From the NCBI GenBank assembly GCA_037501455.1, contig CM074860.1:42790501-42854500 (forward strand): a stretch of DNA of 64,000 bases. The letters run 5' to 3'. Below are positions 23,736 through 35,232 of this stretch, one piece after another. Under the pieces are notes generated by a model. That model was given only the letters and a program-made list of their open reading frames with translations. It searched no databases and was not told the DNA's origin. The stretch comes from Lantana camara (taxonomy: Eukaryota; Streptophyta; Magnoliopsida; Lamiales; Verbenaceae). The translations under genes were made by a program, and so were the position numbers. Each line of letters starts with the position of its first letter. The stretch's first letter is position 1.

Positions 23736-24389
23736 CTGTCAAACCTGAGGGAGAGAGAGTGTGAGGTTGAGAGGTGTGTGTCTAGGGTATAGGTACAGGG
23801 ATGGTCAATTAGTCAAAGTAGGATATAGGGTGTGTGAGGCTGTGAGCTGTATAGATATTTTATCAAGTTTAGGTTTGAGAGCAGCATAAACGGACGGATT
23901 TGACGGCTTGAAGTGGCTTGGTTACAAAATTGCACAAAAATTACATTAATGAATTCAAAATAAATTTACAAATGCAATTTATATAATGAAAGGTCCAAAA
24001 TCAAGCTCAAAATTAAAATTAAACTATCATGCACAAAACTATGCAAATATTACAAATTAACCCCAATGGATTTAAATTTAAAACAATTAAATCCTAACCT
24101 ATTTCAATTGAACACCATAACTTTCAAATAATTTCAAAATAAGTTCACGTCGGCACATAAGTCATGCAGTTAACATAAACAACATGCAAGAAGCATATTT
24201 TATCCAATAATTAACATATAGCAAGAAACATTTAATTCACATAAAGTATGAATTTAAAAAAGACTACAATTAGTAAGCATATTATTCGGAATTTAAACAC
24301 ATGAAGGAGAATTAAAACATGTAAACCTTAAATTGAATTTATACGTGACGTCATCCCTAATCTATCGGTAAAAATGAGGCTTCACATAT
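23639..24389. other. Unassigned AT-rich stretch with (CT)n
   Basis: After the LTR comes GCGGTGACTGG, a (CT)n run at about 23705-23733, then AT-rich DNA without a gene. Its right end (CGTGACGTCATCCC...) vaguely recalls the minus-strand start of LTRs in this window, so it may be a decayed LTR, but I cannot show this. Confidence 0.4.
23705..23733. repeat. (CT)n microsatellite
   Basis: About 14 CT units in a row within the unassigned stretch. Confidence 0.9.
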
Positions 24390-25989
24390 TGTGACACCCC
24401 GCTCGTTCGCACGTACAGGTTTGTATCACGTGTGAGTTTATTTTCCATAATTATAATTATTTTTATTTTTTATTTGATGCATTCATATTTTATTTCTAAT
24501 TGTTTTCTATATGAATTATTTGAAATTACGTGAAATATGTGATTTAAATGTCAAGAAAACGCCCTAAGAGGAACTATGATGTGAACTCTTGCAAATTATG
24601 AATTTATGATATGTGAATTTTATTTTCGAGCATGCTAATTTCGTGAATTATGTGAAATACGTGATTTAAGGATGTAATTGCATGATTTTAAAATATGTGG
24701 ACTTAATTGAAAATTTGGTTTTGGGCTAATTTGTAACTTTTTGAAAGTTTTGGACTCACTTGGAAAATGAGTCATTTTAGTACACTTGTCTACATTTTAA
24801 TTTGTATCTTGAGCTCCGGCACTCGGGTTCGAGTGCCGTCTTCAGCGTTCAACTCTTTTCGATGAACCGGACGCAATGGAACAAGTTTCACAATTTTTCG
24901 ATGTCGTTTCGACCCCCGACGACGCATATTTCAGACACGTGTACCTTATAAGCCCCTAAGACCTATTTTTTTGTGCAATTAAACCCTACCCTTGTACTTT
25001 GTTTGACTTAAACATAACCAAACCATCCCTATCTCTCTTTCCATACCTGCTGATCGATTCATATCAGGAAAGTGGGGAAAAAATGAGAGAAGGAAGAAAG
25101 GAAAGGAAGAAAGAAGAGAAACCTCCATTTTTTGCCATCTTTGAGCTCTTTAGTCCATTTCTTTTGCTCCATCTTCAAGATCAAGGCAAGATTCTTATTC
25201 TCCACATTCTTGTGATCATTTTCCTCCATTTAATTTATGTTTTAAGTTAAGGATTCATGCTACTTGAAATACTTGATGAATAGTTAGGTTAAAATGGCAT
25301 TTTTGTATATATATTGTGTCATGTACGTATGAGACTGATTTTGTGACTTCTTTTGCCTCTTTAATACTTCTATATATTTGTATTTGCTGGTAGTTGAATG
25401 ATAAATGAGTTACCATTAATGTTCTTGAAGTTTTGTAGCAAGAAAAGCTTGAAAATGTTGAGATATCCCTCCCCATATGTGCTGTCAGCTTGTTGCCGAT
25501 TGTTATGTGGCTGTTTGCTGTGATTTTATACCTTTCTTGCTGTGTATTTAATGCTCCTTGACTGCCCTGTTGTTGCTGCTTCGTTCCCCTGCATATTTTC
25601 CCCTGTTTTTGCTCCTTTTGGACTGTTGCTGCTGCTGTTAATTTCGCTGCTGTGACAGCTCTCCCCGGCCGGGGGACTTTTATGCAGAGGCTGTGGTGTT
25701 GCTGCTTGGAGTTATTGTTGTCTGCATGTATTGTTTTGTTTCCTTTTTCCGTAATTGCATGCATGAAGTTTAATTGCTGCATATTTCATGAAATTTAATG
25801 GTGTTATACGTGATTGCATGAAACTTATTGTTGTGTGCATGGATCATTAGGTGCATGTGCATGTGTTGTGCAATGTGTGTATGTTTGTATACATAATTAT
25901 CTTAACTAGTATATATGTTATAAGTGTATTGTATATGTGAGATATATATATAAATATAAGTTTGTATGCATGTGTATATGTTTGTATGC

Positions 25990-26004
<15 letters not shown>

Positions 26005-26039
<35 letters not shown>

Positions 26040-26088
26040 ATTACATTTTGTGCATGTGTGTGCACAAAATGTATGCACAAAATGTAAT

Positions 26089-26131
<43 letters not shown>
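26005..26131. repeat. Long palindrome flanked by (TA)n
   Basis: A perfect 25-bp inverted repeat (26031-26055 with 26073-26097) has a 17-base centre and is extended outward on both sides by (AT)n runs, giving arms of about 50 bp. A shifted alternative pairing around TTTTGTGCA/TGCACAAAA is also possible. A solo LTR is inserted at its right edge. Confidence 0.85.
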
Positions 26132-26134
<3 letters not shown>

Positions 26135-28714
26135 AACGCCCCGATTTCCATTTATTAATATCTTATGTTTTAAAATAATTTTATAAATTATATTTTACAA
26201 TACTTTCATGAAAATTTTATGAATTTATAACAAATTGAGAATTTCTTTCATGACTTGAAAATATCCATTTCGTAAAATATTTACCGGGTATGAGTTAATT
26301 ATCAAATTGTCCCTAGATAGATATTTCTTTAAACTTGGGGACTAAATTGCATGGGTTTCAAGGACCTAATTGACCATATTTCAAAACCTTATATCCTTAA
26401 TTGCATAACTTGAACTCTTAGAGGATTAATTGGCAAAATTGGACATCTCACACATTTCAAAATTTGATGACTCGTTATATGCATCTCCAAGCTTCTTCCT
26501 TGCTCTCACATCATCCAAAAATCTCCCAACCACAATTGCTTCTTGCTCTCGGTTCATACAAGAAAGAAAAGGGAAGAGAATTCATCATTTACCTCAAGAA
26601 TTCTCAAGATAGGTTTCAAGAAATTGAGTTGATCATCATCATCACCCATCTTCTTCATTCTTTTCATTTCAAGGTTGGCTTGCATGAAGTATTGATTCTT
26701 GATCATGTTTGAATTGACTAGGGTTTGAGTTTGAGATGCTAGATGGATTATTGGTAGATGGAAGCATGATTATGTGACCTTATATTGGATTATGGCATGA
26801 TTTATAGCTTGAATCTTTGAATATTGAGCTTGAATGATCAAGTTTGATCATGAACATGAATCTTGAATTCTTGATGATTTTTCCATGATTGATATGCTTA
26901 AGTGTTATTTTATCAACTATTGAACATATGTGTATCATATTTCCAGAAGTGAATAGCTTTGTTGATAGAAAATGGAATTTGGTGGCTTTGTTGTGCATTC
27001 CCATGAGCTTCCCCTATTTTTGCTCTGTTTCTGTAAGTTGCAGAAACAGGGAACGGCCGTTCCCAGCCTCAAGGCATAGTGGGAACGGGCGTTCCCCTCT
27101 TTTAAACTAAAAGGAGGCGGCCGAGCATGGGAACCGTCGTTCCCATTTTGGCCTTGGTACCGGAAGGGCCGTTCCCAGCTTCAGCGCGTTTTTAAAATGG
27201 AAGTCGTTGGCGCGCTTTAGGGGATTACGGGAACGACCGTTCCCATTTTTCAAAGGGGTCCGGAACGGCCGTTCCCACCTGACATGCAGAACAAAATATT
27301 CTGCATAAAATTATAATTTTAGCCCCTCGACCCGACGACTTCTTTGACCCCGAATTGCTATTATATGATCCAATATGTAGTGAAACAATATGTTTTCATG
27401 CCACATTGTATATTGCATGTCGTCCCGTTGCATTTCCGCCGTTCATCATATTTGGTCCATTTTAGGGCATGCCTCACGTGTACACGTCGTGTTTGCACAG
27501 ATCATCTTCTCGTGACGTGGAGCAGGGGCCGTAGGCCGTGTCTTGGCTTGCATTTTGCCGGTAAAAGTGAGGTTTAGTTATTAATTATTTAGAACCCTAT
27601 AACCCTTATATGGATTTCGGCATGCGTATATCTTTATAATCGTTTTCCAACAACAAGGGATTTAATAACTACTCGTGTATCATATTACAAATCGTGTTTC
27701 CTTAAACTAATCATGCTCATGACAACCAAATCGTGTATCGTGTTATAATCAAGCCATGAATCGTGTCATCGTGTTACCGTGATTGTGTTTGGCAAATTAT
27801 CGTGTATCGTGTATAGTGTTATGGGCCCGAGGGTGAGTGTTTGAGCCAACCGGGGAAGCATAGGGCTGACGGGTAACTCACACACCTCTCTCAAACCGTG
27901 GGGATGCCCCCTGAATCCACCAGGAGGTTTGGTGGAGGAAGGAGTCCCGTACGTGGGAGTCATGTTCCCGACGTGCAACGTGATATCATGGGTGGTTCGG
28001 GTCTTGCAAACCCACCACCATTGGAGAAAGGAGAATTTCGTGTTATTGATCGTGTGCATTTTAATGACTTGCATGATAACTTAATTAAATGAAAGTGCAA
28101 CCCTTGTTCACTGTCGAGGTTGGTTGGAGATCGTGCACGCCCTTCGCCAGGGCCACTAATTGTTATAATAACCGTGATTATCGTGTTAAACCTAATAGTT
28201 GTAATCTCGGGCGAGTTCCGGATATTCTTGCCCTTGCACTTATATTGTTGATATTATTATTTGGTTACAAAACCTTACCCGAGATTATAACTCGCATGTT
28301 ACTTGTGTTTATATATATATATTGCCCCTCACTCGGTCTTCACAGACTGACGCCTCCACCTTTCAGGTTTTGTTCGTGGCGTGCTAGGCGGGAGTCGGGT
28401 TGTGTCTTTCTGTCCAGCTGAGTCTAGCATAGCTTTTCTTCTCATGTATTAATAGTTTAGAGTATCATGTTAATAGTTCTAAGTACATATATGTGAATGT
28501 TACTTGGAATATGATAATGTATTGATATGATGATATAATACTCTTATGCTTCCGCCTTATATTGTTACATGTATATGTTTATCCCGCCTAGCCGGTCGTG
28601 CATTGCATTGTCACCCGTTCGCTATAGGTTGGTTCATGTACGGATCGCCCATTTCGTATGTGGATTGACCTATAGTGCGGGGGTGTGGCACCTCCACGTG
28701 TAAGGGGTGTTACA
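26132..28714 (+). repeat. Solo LTR (2,583 bp) with TATAT flanks
   Basis: It starts TGTAACGCCCCG and ends GGTGTTACA. Both sides are flanked by TATAT (26127-26131 and 28715-28719), but in TA-rich DNA this duplication is weak evidence. There is no primer site or interior, so it is a solo LTR left after LTR-LTR recombination. It carries a palindrome array (27049-27275) and the shared hairpin block near 27998-28014. It is opposite in orientation to the related solo LTR at 29166-31777. Confidence 0.7.
27049..27275. repeat. Array of six AACGGCCGTT-type palindromes in a solo LTR
   Basis: Sites: 27049-27064 (perfect GGGAACGGCCGTTCCC), 27081-27096, 27129-27144, 27162-27175, 27229-27244 and 27262-27275 (perfect 14 bp). 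Most others differ from perfect symmetry by one position near the centre. The core matches the array at 3805-4023 but the outer arms are GGGA/TCCC instead of GGAC/GTCC. Confidence 0.9.
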
Positions 28715-29165
28715 TATATATTTATTAGTTTATTTGATGAGGTTTTTATTTTAGTTTGATTTTAAATAATTTGATCTCGCGTGCATGATTTTCGTATTTA
28801 ATTTCATGCTCTTTAATGCCTTCTCTCTAATTGTTTATGACTTATATGTTATGAATGTAACACCCCGCTCGTCCTATAAATAAGGTACGCCACGTTTTAA
28901 CCTTTTTATGAGTTTAATTATGTGATTTTGTATTTCTCGTGGCCCTATTTTGAACTCTTCTAGAGTTTAGTGGCCTATTTGTAATTTTCTCTTTTTAGGG
29001 GTTTTACTGTCACTTCTCGTTCGGTCGAGAGTTTGACCTTTTTGACCCCTGCTTTGCGTTCGGGGCATCGAAACGAGTCCGTAGACTCTAAGTTTGCCCC
29101 ACTCTGACTTTGTTTGCCCGTTCTTTCAACCGTTTTGCGTACGAGGACCCGAGATATATACCCCG

Positions 29166-31777
29166 TGTAACACCCGAGCGCAAGGTGTCACATCCCCTGC
29201 ACCGAGACCCGACCCGAATATGAAATGGACGATCCATACCCGAGCCAAATCACGGTGAACGGGGACATACACACACTCTATGCTAGGCGGGACTAACCCT
29301 TGAACCATAACATTAAAGCGGAAGTAATAAACGAACATACATCATATATATAAACAATGAGCATCACAGCTCCAAAAATAAGTCATATACATCATCAATT
29401 GTCGTCACGGCTCAAAACTAATACGCTCCATATCAATATTCATATACAAGGATCAAAAGTATAGCACTCATAAACCAAATCATAATTAGTGTACGCAAGT
29501 GTAAAACCCAAAATATAAGAGCTAAAGACGAATGCAAGACCTATGACTCGTATTCCCACCTAGCTCCCTCGACACCTGCACGACACAGCTGAAAACCAAA
29601 CGGGTTCAGTCCAAAAGGGACTGGTGGGTATAAAACGGGGCATAATTATAATATACGGCAGTAATTAAACATTCACATGCAGGTTATAATCCCAAGTGAA
29701 GTTTTTAAAGAATTTCCCAAGTGGGTGAATAGAAATCATCAAAAGGGATTATAACGATTCAATTACATTAGGTCATTATTGGCCCGACGAGTGGGTGTGC
29801 ATTATCTCCAACCAACACCTTGTGTAAATCATTTAAACATTCATCCATTCATTCTTTTCATGCATATCATTCTTTCGTGCACATTCAATAACATTTACAC
29901 CTTCTTCATCCGGGTTGGTGGTGGGTTGCAAGGCCCGACCACCCATTCATTGACCAAAAGGGGTTACATGACTCCCCAGATGGTGCTCAGCGTCCATTCC
30001 TCGCTAACTCCTAACGAGGTCCGGTTACGCCGTTCATTGGTGGATAGTGTGAGGGATCACCGTCGGCCCGTGCCTCCCCGGATAGCCACTCACACTAAGT
30101 CCCTGGGCCCCATTCGTGCATTCGTTCATTTCTCGTCAAACCATTAGGTAGGATTTATAAAACAAGGCTTTACGTTGAAAACATTTACTCTTTAAAACGA
30201 CTCTCTATATATATATAATTTTTGGTCGAAAACTTTCACATTGAAGGTATATATAGGGTCTTATATCTACATAGAAGAGAAACCCACCTTAAACGGCAAA
30301 AAGAGAACACACGAGCCTCACTGACCGGCCTCGTCTCCAACTGGATCAAAATCTGTGCAAGAAAGGTGAAGTGAGACTCAATATAACCAAATAAGACGCT
30401 CGGCAATGTAATGATCATGATATGAATATGTAAAAGATAAGATTATGTTATGAAAATGTTCATGTGCACTATTAAGGAATTAAATTATATATTCAAGTCA
30501 TTCGATCATTCATTCGAATTCATAATCCCACATTTTCAATCAAATTAATTCAAATAATATTTAATATTTACTAAACATATATAAATATATAAATATAATA
30601 CATTATATTATACATATATATATATATATATATAACACATGCACGTACAGTAGCATGCAACCACAATATGCATGAAATCAGAAGGTGACACGCCCGTGTC
30701 ACCATTACAAAGCAAACCGTGACACCCCCGTGTCTCGGTACAGCAGAACCAGACAATCGTGCACCCCCGTGTCATGCTGAAGAAGGAAAAGTGGACACGC
30801 CCGTGTCAAAAGCACGCAACAGAAAAAAAAACAAAGCACAACAGCAGACCAATGACGTACCAAAACTCAATCACTCAAAAATGGATCAAACTCACGTTTA
30901 GATGTTCAATTATCATGATATACACCTACTAGCATACAAATAGATCAATAACAATTAATAAAAACACATATTTCCACATTAGATCATCAAAGATTCAACA
31001 AATGAAACCCATATACTCACTCATGCTCCAAGTCCAAAATCAACAAGTTAAATGCATATAACTTAAGCTTAGAATTCACAAACATATTTCCAACATCCAA
31101 TACACCAATTAACCAACATATAGCAAAGCCCTATTCATACCATAAATTCAAGAAAATCATCCATGCTCCAAAATTACCTTAAATGAAAGAAATGGAAGCT
31201 AAGATGAAGAGATGATGTTGATGATGCTTCAATGTCCACAAATATGAAGTTTGAATGAAGAAATCTTCCACTTATCTTGATAGGGTTTGGTTCGGTTGAA
31301 GAAGGAAGAAAGAACAATGTGTATGTAATGTGTTTGTATGTAAAGGAAGCAAATGGTACGTGATATGCTGCTATGTATCAAGAAGAAATGCTCAATTTGT
31401 TATTAAGTCCTCCCATTTATTAAGTTATGCAATTAGCCAAAATTCCAAGATAGGTGGTCATTTATGTCCAATACAATCAAGTCCCAACATTCATGAAAAT
31501 GAGCAAGTAAGGGCATAGAAGAAATTAAATCAAGTTCGGGAAGTTAATTCACGTTGCAATCAGGTACGATTTATGCAATAAATATCAATTTGATATGAAT
31601 TTCACAAAAATACTTAATATTAAATAACTTAGGATATAATCATTAACATAATCAACATTATTAACATCTAATATATTTAAAATAAAATTAACTATATAAA
31701 CACGTAAAAATAATTATTTCGCGCAATTTGGTAAACACTTACGTCATACCTGTACGGCCGAAAAGTCGGGCGTCACA
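29166..31777 (-). repeat. Solo LTR (2,612 bp) with CCCCG target duplication
   Basis: On the minus strand it starts TGTGACGCCCG (31777) and ends GGTGTTACA (29166). CCCCG flanks both sides (29161-29165 and 31778-31782), and the related LTR at 37630 shows the unoccupied site. It belongs to the family of the LTR 2254-5206 (shared CACCCGAGC start and GGCGGGACTA motif). There is no primer site and no interior. Confidence 0.9.
30684..30807. repeat. Array of GACACGCCCGTGTC-type near-palindromes in a solo LTR
   Basis: Sites near 30684-30703 (20 bp, one central mismatch pair), 30721-30734, 30760-30773 and 30794-30807. The centre is mostly CGCCCG or CCCCCG rather than CGGCCG, so symmetry is slightly broken at the centre while the outer arms stay mostly paired. 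Confidence 0.85.
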
Positions 31778-31829
31778 CCCCGGATCCTTCAGCTCCAGCC
31801 TCATCGTCTTCCTCCCGCGATCGGCAATA

Positions 31830-32880
31830 TTCACGCAATGGAGATGTGAAAACACACACATATCCGTTCTCGCTCGTTTCTCGACGGAATTTGACGTTTG
31901 AGTAATGGAAATTTATCATCTCGACGAGCCCGACACGATGGTACAAGAATCAGGACCTGAAAATCAGCGGTGGTGGTGCTACGGCTAAGCAGCGGCGGCG
32001 GAACGGACACCCGCCACTTCGCCGCCTCTTCGCGGCAGTCTCCGACGACTTTTCTCAGACACGCGCCACCCCACCTGTTAGAAGATATCCCGGCACAGTG
32101 GATGGTGTTGGTGGCGCAACCATCCGGCCAGCGGCGGCGGCTCATGCGCCGCCTGAAAGTCACGGCGCGCGGCGGCGGTACTGTAGCGCGGTGGTTCCGC
32201 CGCGTTCCGGCGAGATTCGCGGCCGGACCTTGGTGGTTTCCGACATATTTTGGTCTCCTGAGTCCAATTCCGGGGTCGGTTTGAGCAAACGAAGGCCGGA
32301 GGTGGCTGAACCGGCAAGTGGCGCAGCGGCGGACTTTCGGCAGTGGTTTGGGACCTTTTTCCGGCCGGTTTTGGTGGTGGCTCCTGCACGGAAGTTGCTT
32401 AGAATGATGAATTTTAGCTGATGGCGTTGGCCCCGACTCCAGAACCGGTGGTTGGCAGCGAACCGGTGGTGGACCGGCCGTGAACCGACGACCCTCTTTT
32501 TCGGCGATTTTTCTGGCAAATTGGCTAGGGGCTTTCGAAGGCCTCGCTACGGGCTTTCCAACGGCATGTTCAGATTTTGTTTTCGTGTTACAGTTTATGT
32601 TTAATTTCAGTTTTCATCGTTGGGATTTAGTTCGGTTTTTCGTCAACGAAGTCCGGCGTGTTTGGTATTTTCTGAAATTGGTTGAGGACTTTTGTCGAGC
32701 AGGCCGAAGCGCATGTTTCTGTCCTTCCGGGGAATTTTCCGACCACCGGAGGTGTTGGTCCGACGGCTGTGCGTGGCGGTTCGGCTGGTTCCGATGGCGG
32801 CGTTCCGACACCCTTCGGACAGCAAGTTTCTCTCGTCGTGGTGAGTTCAACGCCACTTTTCGTTCGTCAATCGGATGCCC
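31830..32880 (+). repeat. GC-rich LTR cassette, copy 2
   Basis: Homologous to 37730-38740 and, in reverse, to 18800-19850. Shared landmarks are GTTTCTCGACGGAATT near the start and CGGATGCCCGGTTGATTT at the end. Overlapping open frames on both strands are long for this window but differ between copies. Confidence 0.6.
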
Positions 32881-35232
32881 GGTTGATTTATTGTGATTTA
32901 TTTTGTATAATTTAAATATTTGGAATTAATTGTTTTAATTGCAATAAATTGTGTATTGTTGTATTTGTCGATCAATATGTATGCCAACGGATATAAAATC
33001 ATGTATTAAGTGAGATGTGATATGTATGAATATCTTGATTCGCAAATTGGACCCCGATATGTTGAATTCATGCTATTTGTTTAAGTTTGAAGGGGTGTAT
33101 GTACACTAAACATATAAATTGTATGAGTTCAATTAATCATTGTCAATTGATAAATAAATATGCTAATTATGATTTCGATTAAGAGAAATTATTATGCCTA
33201 AGCTTGAAGCTTTTTAATTAGTCTAATCACTTAAATTGAATTGGGATTTATTATATGATATAAGAATTTGTTATGCAATTTATGATTTAGCCATAATTGA
33301 ATTAGTATGTCTTGGATGATTTAATTTGAGAATTTGTAATTTAGGTTTAATTACTTAATTTAAAATAAACCTATTATGCGATATATGAATTGTATGAAAC
33401 TTATATGATTCAATTAGAACTTTTGCACTTAAGAAATAAGTTATTCGTACGAATATGAATCGGTTATTTGATATATGAATTTATATGAAATAATGTGACA
33501 TGCATTGCCTTTCCATTTTGTTTGTTTGGATTAATTGTGCATAAGAATATCTCTTGATGTGTTTTATGAATATATTGAGTTATGTGATATTTTATTTTGC
33601 AAGTAATTAGTATGAATGTGAACTTTGCTTATGTGATTGCATTTCTTGAGTGCTTGACCCTGTGCCGTGCGTCTTTATATGGTTATCTGAGTCTGAGTCT
33701 GAGTTCTGTACTGGGTTTTGTGTGTTCAGTTGGTACAGGCGCACCCGGGGTGGTGACTGGTGGTCGTGCAGGTTCCGGGGTGGACCATTTGCTTTGGGTT
33801 TGGCTTCGTTTGGTACCAGGTGAGGGTGTTTTCGCTCTAGTTACATATTAAACCCTACAACCTTATGTGACAAGCTTTGGCCAAAAACCTTATATATATA
33901 TATATATATATGTTACTTTTAAAGTAGAGTCATCGAGTAAACTTTGATCGAGTAAACCCTTTTCTAATAAATTATGAAATATGTTATGTTTCTTATGAAA
34001 TATGATACGTTCTTATGAATCAAATATTTTGGCGAGAATATGATTATGAATATGATTATGAATGCACGGGCCCAGGGACTTAGTGCAAGTGGCTATCCGG
34101 GGAGGCAAGGGCCGACGGGGATCCCTTGTACTAGTCCCACCACATTTACGGTGATACCGGCCCTCGCTAGGAGGTTTAGTGGGGAATGGGAGCTGAGTGC
34201 CCTTTGGGGATTCATGTACCCCCATTGGCCTATGTATGAACCGCTGGTCGGGTCTTGCTAACCCGTCCACCACCCGGAGGAAGAAGGTTGGAACTTATTT
34301 TATGATTATGATTATGTTATGATTAATATGCACCGTGCGGGAAGGCCGGGACATGGATTGCCCAAACGACTATGTCTTATGATATGATATATGACCTGTG
34401 TGTATTATGATATATTGCATGATCACCTATTTAATGTATTAAAGATATTTGTCGTACACGGTCGGAGTTTGGTTGGAGATAAAGCACGCTCACTCGCCGA
34501 GCCTTTATGTTTATGTATGAATTATGAACTTAATGAATTTAATATGATTAGTCGTAAAGTCCGAGCATTGCTTAGTTATTCTCTTGCCCTCTTGGGAACT
34601 AACTTTAAATAAAACTTTGCTCGGGATTTATGACTTGCATGTGCATTTTTTTATATATATTTATCGCTCTTGCTCGCTCAGTCTTCTAGAGACTGACCCT
34701 CCCCCTTCTTTTCCACTTTTCAGTTCTTGCAGGTTTGAGCTAGGCGGCTTTGAGTCGGGTCTGTCGAGTCTGTGTCGGTCTGTTCGATTTGTTAAGTACT
34801 TTGTTTTGATTTGTGAAGGAAACTATGTTATGATATGTATATATTATGCAGGTTGGTACTTAGGATTTGGATGTATGAATTTCGGGACAGGTTAGGAAAG
34901 GTGCTCGGTTTAGATGAACCCGTTTTGATTATATGCTTGATCGGAACAGGTTTCTAGGGCAGTTGAACCCGTTTAGTTGATGTTGAGTTACGTTTCAAAT
35001 ATATGAATTATGATTGCTGATTAAAGTTTTTGAGAATTCGTATTTTGTATCGCTTCCGCATTCGGGTTTTGCATAATTGCACTTGTACAGGGTTTAGGTA
35101 CCGCCTAGCTTAGGTTGGTTTTTCGTTTGTCACTCGTTCGCTGTGGCTTGGTGCGTGTGCGGACTTTCCATTTCGTACACGTGTCGGGTCATAGTGCGGG
35201 GGGTGTGGTGCCCCACCGCTCGGGGTGCTACA

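Larger units (their letters stand above)
24390..28855 (+). repeat. Partial LTR of the 2254-5206 superfamily, split by a solo LTR
   Basis: It starts TGTGACACCCCGCTCG at 24390. The next 600 bases follow the minus-strand start of the LTR 5206-2254, including TATCTTGAGCTCCGG and the shared motif TTTGAAAGTT. The solo LTR 26132-28714 interrupts it inside a TA-rich palindrome, and the element starting at 28856 cuts it on the right. The LTR's 3' end is not found. No gene is present. Confidence 0.6.
28856..35232 (+). repeat. Left LTR (about 3.76 kb of its own sequence) split by a solo LTR
   Basis: It starts TGTAACACCCCGCTCG and ends GGGGTGCTACA, followed by TCTTAAG and the primer site. It is the same family as 7516-20276, in reverse orientation. 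Removing 29166-31777 plus one CCCCG restores continuity with 37600-37720 of the right LTR. It holds the GC-rich cassette (31830-32880), TA runs near 33893 and the conserved hairpin block (34249-34265). Confidence 0.8.

Noticed and set aside
24999..25250. Small protein gene (83 codons)
   Set aside because: A compositionally biased frame in an LTR without conserved features.
25255..25782. 175-codon open frame rich in Gln, Lys and Thr
   Set aside because: Low complexity, within a retroelement LTR, no domain, and no second copy to support conservation.
25847..26158. Open frames of Tyr-Ile repeats on both strands
   Set aside because: They are simply translations of (TA)n and the palindrome.
31831..32896. 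Overlapping open frames of 60-140 codons on both strands (also 37775-38310 and 19417-19850)
   Set aside because: They follow from GC-rich composition, differ in phase between the three homologous copies and show no known domain.
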